A stretch of DNA of 64,000 bases from Pseudomonadota bacterium. Its GTDB lineage: Bacteria > Desulfobacterota > Binatia > UBA9968. Below, one piece after another: positions 47,487 to 57,651 of this stretch. The stretch lies in NCBI GenBank assembly GCA_021324155.1, contig JAJPJQ010000020.1, forward strand, positions 122,233 through 186,232, written 5' to 3'. The notes beneath the pieces were generated by a model. The model worked only from the letters and a program-made list of their open reading frames with translations. It did no database searches and was not told where the DNA came from. A program made the translations under genes and the position numbers. Position 1 is the first letter of the stretch. Each line of letters opens with the position of its first letter.

Positions 47487-47511
47487 AACCGGATAGAACG
47501 CCGAATTTTTT

Positions 47512-47540
47512 TATGTAGCTCCGGCGCGATGCGATGTCAA
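47512..47540 (-). promoter_or_regulatory. Predicted promoter for tRNA-Leu
   Basis: On the minus strand a perfect TTGACA (47540-47535), a 17-base spacer and TACATA (47517-47512). It is 25 bases upstream of the tRNA. Confidence 0.5.
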
Positions 47541-47559
47541 GCTGGAGCTTACGCAACGC

Positions 47560-48027
47560 ATGAGCAAAGTACTTCTGATCGAGCCGCATCGAGTCATGCA
47601 GCAGGCCTTGGCGCTGTCGCTGTTCCCGGAGCACGACGTCCGCATCGCCGATTCCGCCGACGCGGGCGCCATAAGCAGTTTCAACGACGTCGATTTACTG
47701 ATCATCGACGCAGCGGCGTTGCGCACGGCCGGCAAACTCACCACGGAGCTCAAGCGGGCGGTCGAAGCGGCGAAAACGCCGACGCTGTGGATCGACGACG
47801 ATGACGCGCGGCCGAAGCGCGCCAAAATCGCGGCGCTTGCGCCCGCCATCACGAGCGCGTCTCTGCAAACCGCTGTCGCCGATCTGTTGTCCGGTGACTT
47901 AAAAAAGACGAAGAAAAATTCACAGCCGGAAATAGCCGCAGCCGTCGAGACTGCGGAAGAAGACGCCGCCGAGCCGATCGACCTCGTAGAAATCGTTGAC
48001 GACGAGGCGCCGGATAAAGCTGAATAA
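47560..48027 (+). CDS. Degenerate receiver-like protein with acidic tail
   Basis: A 155-residue protein. The N-terminal 105 residues follow the CheY pattern: MSKVLLIEPHRVMQQALALS at beta1-alpha1, then VDLLIIDAAAL with an Asp where the phospho-acceptor would be. The acidic pair after beta1 is reduced to one Glu (EPHR), and the Thr and Lys positions are not convincing, so phosphorylation is doubtful. A 50-residue acidic, low-complexity tail follows (AAAVETAEEDAAEPIDLVEI). Its stop is 1 bp from the valS ATG, so it is co-transcribed with valS. Confidence 0.7.
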   Translation: MSKVLLIEPHRVMQQALALSLFPEHDVRIADSADAGAISSFNDVDLLIIDAAALRTAGKLTTELKRAVEAAKTPTLWIDDDDARPKRAKIAALAPAITSASLQTAVADLLSGDLKKTKKNSQPEIAAAVETAEEDAAEPIDLVEIVDDEAPDKAE

Positions 48028-48028
48028 G

Positions 48029-50785
48029 ATGGAACTACCGAAGGCATATACCCACGGCGAGATCGAGTCGAAGTGGTATCGCCGCTGGCTCGAACTCGGC
48101 GCGTTCCGCCCGAAGCAGGACGGCCGGCCGTTTTCGATGGTCATTCCGCCGCCCAACGTGACCGGCTCGCTGCACATGGGCCACGCGCTCAACAACACGC
48201 TGCAGGACATCCTCGCGCGCTACAAGCGCATGGACGGCTTCAGCGTCCTCTGGGTCCCGGGCACCGATCACGCCGGCATCGCGACGCAGAATGTGGTCGA
48301 GCGGCAGCTCGCGGAGAAGGGCCAGAACCGCGCGCAACTCGGGCGCGCGAAGTTCATCGAGCGCGTCTGGCAATGGAAGGAAGAAGCCGGCAGCACGATC
48401 TTGAATCAGCTCAAGGCGCTCGGCGTGTCGTGCGATTGGTCGCACGAGCGCTTCACGATGGACGAGGGGCTCTCGCGGGCCGTCCGCGAGGCATTCGTCC
48501 GCCTTTGGGAAGACGGCCTTCTTTACCGCGCCGAGCGGCTCATCAACTGGTGTCCGCGCTGCAAGACCGCCCTCGCCGACATCGAGGTCGTGCACGAGGA
48601 GACCGACGGTCATCTCTGGCACATTCGCTATCCGTTCGCCGACGATCCTCGCAACGGGCTTACCGTGGCGACCACGCGGCCGGAAACGATGCTCGGTGAC
48701 TCGGCCGTCGCGGTGAATCCGGACGATCCGCGCTACCAGCATGCGGTCGGCAGAAAAGTCCGCCTCCCGATCGTCGGACGCGAGCTTCCGGTCATCGCCG
48801 ATGCCTACGTCGATCCGGCGTTCGGCACGGGCGCGCTCAAGATCACGCCCGGGCACGACTTCAACGACTTCGAGATCGGGCAGAAGTACGGTCTGCCGAT
48901 CATCTGCATCTTCGACGAGGACGCGAGAATTCGCGCCGCGGCATTTACGGAAAACAGCCGCGCTCCGGCATGGCTCCATAAGTACAAAGACAGAGATCGC
49001 TTCGAAGCGCGAAAACTTATCGTCGAGGAGCTGAAGCAGAACGGCTTGCTCGAAAAAGTCGAGCCTTACCGGGTCGCGCTCGGCCGCTGCTACCGCTGCC
49101 AGACGCCCGTCGAGCCCTATCTCACGCCGCAATGGTTCGTGAACATCAAGCCGCTCGCCGAGCCGGCGATGGAAGTCGTGCGCGACGGCCGGGTGAAAAT
49201 TATTCCCGAAGGCTGGGCGAATTCCTACTTCGCCTGGATGGAGAACATCAAGGACTGGACGATCTCGCGGCAAATTTGGTGGGGCCACCAGATTCCCGCC
49301 TGGTATTGCGTCGCCTGCGAGGCCGGTCACATCGTCAAGACCGGGCAGGGCGATTTCATGCTGACGAAAGAGGCGCAGCCGATCGTCGCGCGCGAGCAGC
49401 CGGATAAATGCGCGGTCTGCGGCGGCGGCGAATTCGTGCGCGATCCAGACGTCCTCGATACCTGGTTCTCCTCGGGCCTGTGGCCGTTCTCGACGCTCGG
49501 CTGGCCGGAGCAGACGGAAGATTTGAAGCGCTTCTATCCGACGTCGGTGCTCGTCACCGGCTTCGATATCCTTTTCTTCTGGGTCGCGCGCATGATCATG
49601 ATGGGCCTCAAGTTCATGGGCGACGTGCCGTTCCGCGACGTCTACATCCATGCGCTGGTCCGCGATCAGGAAGGGCAGAAGATGTCGAAGTCGAAGGGCA
49701 ATGTCATCGACCCGCTCGACGTCATGGGCAAGTACGGCACCGACGCCTTTCGATTTACTCTAGCCGCGATGGCCGCGATGGGACGCGACGTGAAGCTCGC
49801 CGAGGAGCGCATCGTCGGTTATCAGAACTTCGTCAACAAGCTTTGGAACGCGTCGCGCTTCGTGCTGATGAACCTTAGCGGCGCAGAGACCGCGCGACGC
49901 GGCGGCGTGGACGGCAAGCACAACCTCGCCGACCAGTGGATTCTCTCCCGTCTCGCCGCGACGATTGCGAAAGCGCGGGAAGCTGTCGAGAGCTACCGTT
50001 TCAACGAGTTCGCGCATCACCTGTACCAATTCACGTGGCATGAGTTCTGCGATTGGTATATCGAGATGAGCAAGCTCGCGCTCAACGGCGGCGACCAGAA
50101 TGAGCGGGCGAAAACCGAACGCGTCCTTGCGGCCGTTCTCGAGAATATTCTTTTTCTGCTCCATCCGATCATGCCGTTCGCCACCGAGGAAATCTGGCAC
50201 GCGCTGAACGAGAAGCTCGGCCGGGAAGATTCGAAGGCTACGATCATGCTCCAGCCGTATCCGCGTGCGACGGACGGCGACATACGGGGGGGAATCGAGG
50301 ATCGCGTCGGATATCTCATGGAGATCACGCGCGCGGTGCGGAACCTGCGAGCGGAGATGAACTGCCCGCCATCGAAGGAAGTGAACGCGATCGTCTTCGG
50401 CAGCGACGGCAATCTTTCGTTGCTGCGCGATCAGGAACGCTACCTCAAATCGCTGGCGCGTGTGGGATCTGTCGAATATCGAACCGAAGGAGAACGGCCC
50501 AAAGGGGCCGCGACCGCGGTCATCGGCGAGACGGAAGTCTACATTCCCCTTGGCGACATGGTCAATCTCGACGAGGAAAAGAGTCGCCTCACGCGCGAGC
50601 TCGGACGCGTCGAAGAAGAGCTGTCCCGCGTGCGAAAGAAGCTCGGCAACAGCGACTTCATCGCTAAGGCGAAGGAAGAAGTCGTCCGCCGCGAAAAGGA
50701 AAAGGCGGCGGAGTTCGAGGAAAAGATCCGCACCCTCAATTTAAGCCTCGGACGCATCGGCGAGATATCGGAGGGCAAGGCGTAG
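48029..50785 (+). CDS. valS: Valyl-tRNA synthetase
   Basis: A 918-residue class I synthetase charging tRNA-Val. HIGH-type motif PPPNVTGSLHMGHAL near residue 45, the CP1 editing domain (TTRPETMLGDSAVAVNP near 225), KMSKSKGNVIDPLDVMGKYG near residue 550, a DALRF-type FRFTLAAMAA, the anticodon domain, and a C-terminal coiled coil (LDEEKSRLTRELGRVEEEL) are all present. A CxxC pair in the zinc-binding insert (YRCQTPVEPYLT region) and CPRC near residue 175 fit the family. ATG at 48029; the in-frame extension to 47996 overlaps the preceding gene. Confidence 0.97.
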   Translation: MELPKAYTHGEIESKWYRRWLELGAFRPKQDGRPFSMVIPPPNVTGSLHMGHALNNTLQDILARYKRMDGFSVLWVPGTDHAGIATQNVVERQLAEKGQNRAQLGRAKFIERVWQWKEEAGSTILNQLKALGVSCDWSHERFTMDEGLSRAVREAFVRLWEDGLLYRAERLINWCPRCKTALADIEVVHEETDGHLWHIRYPFADDPRNGLTVATTRPETMLGDSAVAVNPDDPRYQHAVGRKVRLPIVGRELPVIADAYVDPAFGTGALKITPGHDFNDFEIGQKYGLPIICIFDEDARIRAAAFTENSRAPAWLHKYKDRDRFEARKLIVEELKQNGLLEKVEPYRVALGRCYRCQTPVEPYLTPQWFVNIKPLAEPAMEVVRDGRVKIIPEGWANSYFAWMENIKDWTISRQIWWGHQIPAWYCVACEAGHIVKTGQGDFMLTKEAQPIVAREQPDKCAVCGGGEFVRDPDVLDTWFSSGLWPFSTLGWPEQTEDLKRFYPTSVLVTGFDILFFWVARMIMMGLKFMGDVPFRDVYIHALVRDQEGQKMSKSKGNVIDPLDVMGKYGTDAFRFTLAAMAAMGRDVKLAEERIVGYQNFVNKLWNASRFVLMNLSGAETARRGGVDGKHNLADQWILSRLAATIAKAREAVESYRFNEFAHHLYQFTWHEFCDWYIEMSKLALNGGDQNERAKTERVLAAVLENILFLLHPIMPFATEEIWHALNEKLGREDSKATIMLQPYPRATDGDIRGGIEDRVGYLMEITRAVRNLRAEMNCPPSKEVNAIVFGSDGNLSLLRDQERYLKSLARVGSVEYRTEGERPKGAATAVIGETEVYIPLGDMVNLDEEKSRLTRELGRVEEELSRVRKKLGNSDFIAKAKEEVVRREKEKAAEFEEKIRTLNLSLGRIGEISEGKA

Positions 50786-50787
50786 CC

Positions 50788-51666
50788 ATGGACGTCATCG
50801 TCACCGCGGCCGTCGAGCAGCTGATCAAGACGGCGATCGACGAGGATATCGGTCCCGGCGACATCACGACCCTGAGCACGATCGCGCCGGAGGCGACGGC
50901 GACAGGATTTTTCCGCGCCAAGCGCGACGGAGTCGTCGCCGGCCTGGTCCTGCTCGAAAAAATATTCGGTTGCATCGATCCCGCCGTCCGCGTGCGCTGT
51001 ATCGCGCGCGACGGCGGCGCCGTAACGAAAGGGCAGGTCGTCGCCGAGGCGCACGGTTCGACGCGCTCGCTGCTGCTCGGCGAGCGGACCGCGCTCAACT
51101 TCATCCAGCGGCTCTCCGGCACCGCGACGGCGGCGCGTCGCTATGTGGACGCGGTGAAAGATTTTCCGTGCAAGATCATCGACACGCGCAAGACGACGCC
51201 GGGCTTCCGCACGCTGGAAAAATATGCCGTGCGCATGGGCGGCGCGACCAATCACCGCTTCGGTCTCTACGACGCCGCGCTGATCAAAGACAATCACATC
51301 GCGGCCGCGGGCTCGATCGCGGCGGCGGTGCGCAAGGTTCGCGAGCAGTCGCCCTTCATGGCGAAGGTCGAGGTGGAGTGCGCGAACATCGAACAGGTTA
51401 AAGAAGCGCTCGCCGCCGGAGCGGACGTCATCATGCTCGACAATATGAATACCGAGCAGATGGCCGAAGCCGTGCGCGTGGTGGGCAAACGCGCGCCCGT
51501 CGAAGCTTCCGGGGGCATCAATATGGATACCGTGCGCGAGGTCGCGCGCACGGGCGTCGACTTCATCTCCGTCGGCGCGCTCACCCATTCCGCGCCGGCG
51601 CTGGATTTCAACATGAAGATCCAGCCGGCGGGGTCGAACAGGACTGTCAAAGGGTTCAAAGGTTGA
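50788..51666 (+). CDS. nadC: Nicotinate-nucleotide diphosphorylase (carboxylating)
   Basis: It converts quinolinate and PRPP to nicotinate mononucleotide in NAD synthesis. The 292-residue protein has the family motifs DEDIGPGDITT, RTALNFIQRLSGTATAARRY, DTRKTTPGFRTLEKYAVRMG and GGATNHRFGLYDAALIKDNH, and the C-terminal ASGGINMDTVREVARTGVD. ATG at 50788 follows valS by 2 bp. Confidence 0.96.
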   Translation: MDVIVTAAVEQLIKTAIDEDIGPGDITTLSTIAPEATATGFFRAKRDGVVAGLVLLEKIFGCIDPAVRVRCIARDGGAVTKGQVVAEAHGSTRSLLLGERTALNFIQRLSGTATAARRYVDAVKDFPCKIIDTRKTTPGFRTLEKYAVRMGGATNHRFGLYDAALIKDNHIAAAGSIAAAVRKVREQSPFMAKVEVECANIEQVKEALAAGADVIMLDNMNTEQMAEAVRVVGKRAPVEASGGINMDTVREVARTGVDFISVGALTHSAPALDFNMKIQPAGSNRTVKGFKG

Positions 51667-51678
51667 ACGGTCCCGCGC

Positions 51679-52476
51679 ATGCCCGAGTCGCTCAGGCCGG
51701 AGGAGATCAGAACGCAGCTTGCGTCCGGGCGTCTCGGAAAGACAATCCATTATTTCATCGAGCTCGACTCGACCAATAGACTCGCCTATAAGCTCGCCGC
51801 CGAGGGCGCCGCCGAAGGCGAGGTCGTCGTCGCGGAAGCGCAAACTCGCGGCAAAGGCCGGCTTGGCCGAAGCTGGTTCTCGCCGCCCGGCTTGAATCTC
51901 TACCTCTCGGTCATTCTCAGACCAAATCTTTCGCCTGCCGACGCCCCGCAGCTGACGCTCGTCTCGGCCGTCGCGCTCGCCGACACCGTCCAACGTTTTC
52001 TCGGAGCTCCGCCTGCGATCAAATGGCCCAACGACATTCTCGTCGGGGGCAAAAAGCTCGCCGGAATCCTCACCGAGTCCTCCGTCGATGCGCAGCGTCT
52101 CCACTTCGTGGTCGTCGGCATCGGCGTCAATGTGAATCTCCCGGCAAGCATGCTGCCGGAAGAGATTCGCGGCGCTGCGACTTCTTTGCTCATCCTGACG
52201 AATAAAATAGTAGATCGGACAGCCTTCACAGGGGAATTGATTCGCAACCTTGACAGGTGCTATGGGGAATTGGAGCAGAGGGGCTTTCCTCCAATGGCGG
52301 CCCGCTGGGAGAGCTTCTTCGAGCTCAAGGGACGAAAGGTCAAGGTCGAAATGGGAGACCGAGTCGTCTTAGGAATCGCCAGAGGAATCGACCGCGACGG
52401 CGCGCTGGTTCTCGAAAAGCAGGGCGGCGCGACCGAGCGGATCATCGCCGGCGACGTGACCCGGGCCGAGGCCTGA
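51679..52476 (+). CDS. birA: Biotin--[acetyl-CoA-carboxylase] ligase (no DNA-binding domain)
   Basis: It activates biotin and attaches it to biotin carboxyl carrier protein. The 265-residue protein has [13 protein letters not shown], the ATP loop [37 protein letters not shown] and the C-terminal ligase domain ending [12 protein letters not shown]. It lacks the N-terminal winged helix, so it is a class I enzyme without repressor function. ATG at 51679; coaX starts 1 bp after its stop. Confidence 0.95.
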   Translation: MPESLRPEEIRTQLASGRLGKTIHYFIELDSTNRLAYKLAAEGAAEGEVVVAEAQTRGKGRLGRSWFSPPGLNLYLSVILRPNLSPADAPQLTLVSAVALADTVQRFLGAPPAIKWPNDILVGGKKLAGILTESSVDAQRLHFVVVGIGVNVNLPASMLPEEIRGAATSLLILTNKIVDRTAFTGELIRNLDRCYGELEQRGFPPMAARWESFFELKGRKVKVEMGDRVVLGIARGIDRDGALVLEKQGGATERIIAGDVTRAEA

Positions 52477-52477
52477 T

Positions 52478-53296
52478 ATGCTGTTAGCGATCGACATCGG
52501 CAACACCAACATCGTCCTCGGCATCTATCAAGGGCGAAAGCTCGTCACCCACTGGCGTCTTCTGACGGTGCCCGAGCGCACGGCCGACGAGTACGGCGTG
52601 CTGATCTCGCAGCTCGCAGCCGCGGGCGGCATCGGCTGCGATAAAATTTCCGCCGTGGTCGTCTCGTGCGTCGTGCCGCCGATGATCGCGATGATCCAGG
52701 AATTGGGCGAGCGGCTTTTCGGCCTCGCGCCGCTGATCGTCGGCCCGGGTGTTAAGACCGGCATGCCGATCCTTTACGAGAATCCGAAGGAAGTCGGCGC
52801 CGACCGCATCTGCAACGGAATCGGGGCGTACGAGCGCTACCACGACTGCTGCATCGCGGTCGATTTCGGCACGGCAACCACTTTCGATTTCATCTCCAAA
52901 AAAGGCGAATACGTCGGCGGCGCGATCGCGCCGGGCCTGCAGATTTCCGTCGAGGCGCTTTTCCAGCGCGCCTCGAAGCTGCCGCGGGTCGAGATCGTCA
53001 AGCCCAAAGATATCATCGGTAAGACACCGGTCCAGTCGATCCAGTCCGGCGTTTTCTACGGCTATGTCGGCCTTGTCGACGGCATCGTCGCGCGCATGCA
53101 GAAGGAAAACCGCTCGCAGGCGCGCGTCGTCGCAACCGGCGGCCTCGCGCGCGTTATCGCGCCCGAGTGTGCCGGCATCGAGGACGTCGACGAGTTCCTT
53201 ACGTTGGAAGGACTGAGAATCATTCATGAGCGCAATGCCCTGCAGGACGTGAAAAAACGGCCCCAAGAGCTCAAAAAGGAGGTCGGCAGCAGATGA
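52478..53296 (+). CDS. coaX: Type III pantothenate kinase
   Basis: It phosphorylates pantothenate as the first step of CoA synthesis. The 272-residue ASKHA-fold protein has the phosphate motif [35 protein letters not shown] and [16 protein letters not shown], all diagnostic of CoaX. The birA-coaX order is a common pairing. The stop overlaps the next start by four bases (ATGA at 53293-53296). Confidence 0.96.
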   Translation: MLLAIDIGNTNIVLGIYQGRKLVTHWRLLTVPERTADEYGVLISQLAAAGGIGCDKISAVVVSCVVPPMIAMIQELGERLFGLAPLIVGPGVKTGMPILYENPKEVGADRICNGIGAYERYHDCCIAVDFGTATTFDFISKKGEYVGGAIAPGLQISVEALFQRASKLPRVEIVKPKDIIGKTPVQSIQSGVFYGYVGLVDGIVARMQKENRSQARVVATGGLARVIAPECAGIEDVDEFLTLEGLRIIHERNALQDVKKRPQELKKEVGSR

Positions 53297-55380
53297 TCGA
53301 GATAGATAAACTGCGCAATGTTGGCATCCTCGGCCATGGCGGCTCTGGCAAGACATCTTTGGGCGATGCCATGCTCTTTGCGGCCGGCGCGACCGCGCGC
53401 CTCGGCAAAGTCGCGGACGGCACGTCGGCGCTCGATTTCGAGCCGGAGGAAATCCATCGCCACTCCACCCTATCCACCGCGCTGCACTCGCTCGCGTGGA
53501 AGAAAAACCGAGTGTGCCTCGTCGACACGCCCGGACAGTCGCCGTTTATCCCCGATACGCTCAACTCCATGCGCGCTTTTCGCTCGGCGGTGTTTCTCCT
53601 GAGCCCTTCCACGGGCGTGCGAGTCGAGGCCGAGCGGCTGTGGCAGCGCGCGAACGATTTGAAGGTGAGCAGGATCGGCTTCGTGAGCAAGATGGAGCGC
53701 GAGAAATCCGGCTTCAAGGAAGGACTCGAGTCGATCTTTTCTTCTCTGGAAGCGAAAGGCGTTCTGATGCAGATGCCGATCGGCTCCGAGGAGAATTTTA
53801 AGGGCGTCGTCGACCTGGTTACGATGAAGGCCTACCTTTTCGAGGGCGACACGGGAAAGTATAAGGAAGGCGATATTCCCGGCGATCTCGCCGCCGATGC
53901 GCAGGAGATGCGTGTCCAGCTTCTTGAGGCGGTCGCCGAGACCGATGACCTGTTGCTCGAGACTTACCTCGAGGCGCAGGACATGGCGCCGGAAGCGCTC
54001 AAAAGCGCGCTGCGCGCCGCGGTGATCGAAGGCAAGCTGGTGCCGGTCCTCTTCGGCTCGGCGCTGCACCAGGTGGGCATACCGCAGCTGCTCGACGCCA
54101 TTATCGATTACCTTCCATCGCCGCTCGAAGAAGGTGACTTCACGGGAAGCAATCCGGTGACGAAGGAGCCGGAGACGAGGAAATGCGATCCCAACGCGCC
54201 GTTCTCCGCCTACGTCTTCAAAACGCTGATCGATCCGTTCGCGGGAAAGCTTTCGTTGATGCGCGTAATCTCCGGCAGGATCACGCAGGACATGACGGTT
54301 TATAATTCCAACAAGCAGGTGCGCGAAAAGCTGGGCCATCTGTTTCGTCTGGAAGGCAAGAAGCAGGAGCCCGTGCAGGAAGCCCTCGCCGGCGAAATCG
54401 TCGCCGCCGCCAAGACGAAGGACATCTCCTCCGGCGACACACTGTGCGACGAGAAAGCGCCGGTTCAGTTCGACGGCCTCGAGCATTTCACTCAACTTAT
54501 CTCGTTCGCGCTCGAACCCAAGACGAAGGCCGACGAAGAGAAGGTTCCGCAGGGACTGCACAAGCTGATGGAGGAAGATCCCACGATCGACATGCATCGC
54601 GACACCCAGACGCGAGAATTTATTCTCGCCGGCATGGGCCAGCTGCATATTGAAGTCGTGGTCGAGAAGCTCCACCGCAAATACGGCGCGAATGTCGAGC
54701 TCAAGGCGCCGAAGGTGCCTTATAAAGAAACGATCAAAGGAAGCGCCAACGCCCAGGGCAGACTCAAAAAGCAATCCGGAGGCAGGGGACAGTTCGCCGA
54801 CACCTGGCTGAAAGTCGAGCCGCTGCCGCGCGGCAAGGGCTTCGAGTTCGTCGACCAGATCGTCGGCGGCGCCGTGCCGAGAAATTACATTCCGGCAGTC
54901 GAGAAAGGCATCCGCGAAGCGATGGTCGAGGGCTTTCTCGCCGGTTACCAGATGGTCGATGTCCGCGCGACGCTGTATGACGGCTCGTATCACGACGTCG
55001 ATTCTTCCGACATCGCCTTTAAAATTGCGGCGTCGATGGGGTTCAAGGCCGCGGTCGAGAAGGCGAAGCCTGTCATCCTCGAGCCGATCATGCACATGGA
55101 GATCACCGTCCCCGATGAAAACATGGGCGATGTCATCGGCGATCTGAACAGCCGCCGCGGCAAGGTTGAAGGCATGGAGACGAAGAGCCACTCGGAAGTG
55201 ATCAAGGCGCGCGTGCCGATGGCGGAGGTGCTGAAGTATTCACAAGATCTGAACTCGATGACCAGCGGCCGCGGCAGTTTTACGATGGAATTCTCTCATT
55301 ACGCCGAGCTGCCGCCGCATCTCGTCGACAAAGTCGTGAAAGATTCGAAAGCCGCGCACGAGACGCACAAGGCTTCGTAA
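53293..55380 (+). CDS. Elongation factor G-like translational GTPase (EF-G paralogue)
   Basis: A 695-residue five-domain EF-G-like protein. The G1 loop is [10 protein letters not shown] rather than the AHIDAGKT of standard EF-G; G3 is VDTPGQ; G4 is SKME where the family has NKMD. Domain II, III and V motifs ([20 protein letters not shown] region, and the C-terminal [19 protein letters not shown]) are conserved. These changes mark it as one of the accessory EF-G paralogues (the fusA2/EF-G-like group), not the main elongation factor, which is expected elsewhere. It is coupled to coaX. Confidence 0.88.
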   Translation: MIEIDKLRNVGILGHGGSGKTSLGDAMLFAAGATARLGKVADGTSALDFEPEEIHRHSTLSTALHSLAWKKNRVCLVDTPGQSPFIPDTLNSMRAFRSAVFLLSPSTGVRVEAERLWQRANDLKVSRIGFVSKMEREKSGFKEGLESIFSSLEAKGVLMQMPIGSEENFKGVVDLVTMKAYLFEGDTGKYKEGDIPGDLAADAQEMRVQLLEAVAETDDLLLETYLEAQDMAPEALKSALRAAVIEGKLVPVLFGSALHQVGIPQLLDAIIDYLPSPLEEGDFTGSNPVTKEPETRKCDPNAPFSAYVFKTLIDPFAGKLSLMRVISGRITQDMTVYNSNKQVREKLGHLFRLEGKKQEPVQEALAGEIVAAAKTKDISSGDTLCDEKAPVQFDGLEHFTQLISFALEPKTKADEEKVPQGLHKLMEEDPTIDMHRDTQTREFILAGMGQLHIEVVVEKLHRKYGANVELKAPKVPYKETIKGSANAQGRLKKQSGGRGQFADTWLKVEPLPRGKGFEFVDQIVGGAVPRNYIPAVEKGIREAMVEGFLAGYQMVDVRATLYDGSYHDVDSSDIAFKIAASMGFKAAVEKAKPVILEPIMHMEITVPDENMGDVIGDLNSRRGKVEGMETKSHSEVIKARVPMAEVLKYSQDLNSMTSGRGSFTMEFSHYAELPPHLVDKVVKDSKAAHETHKAS

Positions 55381-55587
55381 ATGCCGAAACAGTTCGAAGA
55401 CCTAAGAGCCTCTCTGCTTTACTGTGACCGCTGTCGGCGGGCGATGCCCGTCCGTGAGCGGTTATTGCTCGTTTTGCCCGACGGCGATCTCTACGAATAT
55501 ATTTGCCAGGGCTGCGGCGGGTCGGTGGGTTCGAAGACCGAGAAGACGCCGGTCGAAGCATTGATACGTTCCGGAGGACGAGGTTGA
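55381..55587 (+). CDS. Small zinc-ribbon protein
   Basis: A 68-residue protein with CxxC knuckles in YCDRCRR (Cys15, Cys18) and ICQGCGG (near residue 42), the spacing of a zinc ribbon. It starts directly after the EF-G-like stop and ends 2 bp before the following amidohydrolase start. No DNA-binding or enzymatic motif is visible. Function unknown. Confidence 0.75.
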   Translation: MPKQFEDLRASLLYCDRCRRAMPVRERLLLVLPDGDLYEYICQGCGGSVGSKTEKTPVEALIRSGGRG

Positions 55588-55589
55588 GG

Positions 55590-56618
55590 ATGGCTATTAT
55601 CGACGCCGATGCGCATGTTCTGGAGAGCGAGCATACGTGGGACTATATGCTCGACTCCGAGCGCGATTTTCGCCCTAAAATCGTCTCGACCCCTAACGAT
55701 GCGGACAGCGGCGGCGAGTCGTGGCTGGTCGATGGACGGCTACACGGTAAGGCGCGCAACGTCGGCGGCGATACGCCGCGCGAATCCCGCGAGATGGCGG
55801 ACATCGCCGCGCGGATCCGCCATATGGACCAGCTCGGCGTCGATGTGCAGGTGCTTTACCCGACGATTTTCCTCCGGCCGTTTACACGCCGGCCCGAAAT
55901 CGAGCTGGCGCTCGCGCGCAGCTACAACCGCTGGCTCGCCGACATCTGGAAATCCGCGCCCGATCGCCTGCGATGGGTCGCCGTGCTGCCGCTGCTCACC
56001 ATGGACAAGGCGCTGGAAGAGCTCCGCTGGTCCAGGGAAAACGGCGCCTGCGGGATCTTCGTCCGCGGTCTCGAAGGCGACAAGCAGCTCACCGACCCGT
56101 ACTTCTATCCATTGTATGAAGAGGCGAGCCGCCTCGATTTGCCGGTCTGCGTCCATTCCGCGACCGGCAGCTTCGCGGTGCACGATTTCTTCGACCCCGA
56201 CAGCGGCTTCAATAAATTCAAGCTCGCGGTCGTCGGCTCGTTTCATTCGGTCTTGTTTTACGGCATCCCGCAGCGCTTTCCCCGTCTGAAGATCGCCTTC
56301 ATCGAAGTCAGCGCGCAGTGGGTCCCCTATGTATTGCACGACATCGCGCGGCGCTGGCAGCGGAGAGGCGGAAAGACGCTGAGCAAAGACGTCCTGCGCG
56401 AGAATCGCCTTTACGTCGCCTGCCAGACCGACGACGATCTATCCTATGTTCTCAAATACGCCGGACCGGACAACCTCGTCATCGGCTCGGATTACGGCCA
56501 TGCCGACACGGCGAGCGAACTCGACGCGCTGCGAAATCTCAAGCAGTCGGGCGAGGTCGACGGGCGTGTGATCGACAAGATATTGGGCGACAACCCGAGG
56601 GCGCTTTACGGATTATAA
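55590..56618 (+). CDS. Amidohydrolase family protein (Amidohydro_2, DxH subgroup)
   Basis: A 342-residue TIM-barrel protein. The N-terminal metal motif is DADAHVLE (Asp in place of the first His of HxH, as is usual in one large Amidohydro_2 subgroup), followed by PVCVHSATGSF (His near 178), IAFIEVSAQWVPYVLHDIAR where a Glu replaces the next His, and NLVIGSDYGHAD with the catalytic Asp near 294. GGAGGACGAGG precedes the ATG at 55590. The next gene is a second member of the family. Confidence 0.86.
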   Translation: MAIIDADAHVLESEHTWDYMLDSERDFRPKIVSTPNDADSGGESWLVDGRLHGKARNVGGDTPRESREMADIAARIRHMDQLGVDVQVLYPTIFLRPFTRRPEIELALARSYNRWLADIWKSAPDRLRWVAVLPLLTMDKALEELRWSRENGACGIFVRGLEGDKQLTDPYFYPLYEEASRLDLPVCVHSATGSFAVHDFFDPDSGFNKFKLAVVGSFHSVLFYGIPQRFPRLKIAFIEVSAQWVPYVLHDIARRWQRRGGKTLSKDVLRENRLYVACQTDDDLSYVLKYAGPDNLVIGSDYGHADTASELDALRNLKQSGEVDGRVIDKILGDNPRALYGL

Positions 56619-56625
56619 TCGATCT

Positions 56626-57651
56626 ATGGTCATCGATTTTCAGGCGCACGTTTTCCCGGAGAGCTACATTGCCGAGATGGAGCGGCTCGACGGCGAAGTG
56701 ATACTCGAGCCGCCGGATCCGCACAGCGGGATGCGCTATTTTTTCGACCGCAAGCTCGGCTGCCGCATCAACACCGCGACATTCCAGGGCCGCGACGTGG
56801 AGAAGCGGATCGAACACATGGACCGGCTCGGCATCGACGTCCAGGTCTTGAGCATCCCCGCGCCGGGCGCCGACCGCTTCGCAGGCGAGGGCGCGCTTAG
56901 GCTCGCCCGCGTCGCCAACGACGCGATCGCGGCCATCTGCAAGAAATATCCCCGGCGCTTCGCCGGGCTCTTCACCCTGCCGACTTCCTCAACGCGGGCG
57001 TCGCTCGACGAGATCGAGCGCGCAGTCAACGAATTGGGCTGCCGCGGGTTCGGCTCGTTCACCAATTTGAACGGACGCGCGCTCGACAGCGAAGAGCTAT
57101 TCCCGATCTACGAGAGGCTCGCGCGGTACAAGCTGCCCGTCTATCTGCATCCGACCGCGCCGCTCGCGACGGAGGCCGTCGGCCTCGACATCATGCCGAC
57201 GCTGATCTTCGGCTGGGCCTTCGATTCGACCGTCGCGATGACGCGGCTGGTTTACGGCCGCGTGCTCGAGCGCTTTCCCGAGATCAGCTTCGTCGTCGCC
57301 GACGTCGGCGGCGTGCTCGCCTTTTTCGCGCAGCGCGCGATCAACATCTATACCGGCCGGACCGAGGAGATCCGGCAGCGCTACGGCTTGAAGGAAAATC
57401 CGCTCGATACGTACCGGCGCTTTTACGTCGATACCGCCGATCATCCCTCCTCGACGCTCAAGTGCGTCTACGACTTCTTCGGCGCCGATCAAATGGTCCT
57501 GGGAACGAATTATCCCTACGGACCCGAAGAAGGCTGCGTGCTCGTCAAGAACAGCCTGAAGGCCCTTTCCGACCTCGGGCTTGGAAAGGACGAGCGGGAG
57601 AAAATCCTCGGCGGCAACGCCGGACGGATTCTCCGGCTCGGCGCGTCATGA
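56626..57651 (+). CDS. Amidohydrolase family protein with degenerate metal site
   Basis: A 341-residue relative of the preceding gene. Metal positions are altered: VIDFQAHVFP gives Gln6-x-His8 instead of His-x-His, PVYLHPTAPL keeps the His, VVADVGGVLA lacks the next His, and MVLGTNYPYG has Asn295 where the catalytic Asp normally stands. The fold motifs are otherwise conserved (VYDFFGADQ and LGGNAGRILRLG near the end). Its stop overlaps the next start by four bases. It may bind but not hydrolyse, or use a different chemistry. Confidence 0.82.
   Translation: MVIDFQAHVFPESYIAEMERLDGEVILEPPDPHSGMRYFFDRKLGCRINTATFQGRDVEKRIEHMDRLGIDVQVLSIPAPGADRFAGEGALRLARVANDAIAAICKKYPRRFAGLFTLPTSSTRASLDEIERAVNELGCRGFGSFTNLNGRALDSEELFPIYERLARYKLPVYLHPTAPLATEAVGLDIMPTLIFGWAFDSTVAMTRLVYGRVLERFPEISFVVADVGGVLAFFAQRAINIYTGRTEEIRQRYGLKENPLDTYRRFYVDTADHPSSTLKCVYDFFGADQMVLGTNYPYGPEEGCVLVKNSLKALSDLGLGKDEREKILGGNAGRILRLGAS

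Noticed and set aside
48035..49651. Minus-strand open frame of 538 codons opposite valS
   Set aside because: Antisense shadow; repetitive Arg/Leu/Asp composition and no start context.
53470..55191. Minus-strand open frame of 573 codons opposite the EF-G-like gene
   Set aside because: Antisense shadow of a conserved gene; no recognisable domain.
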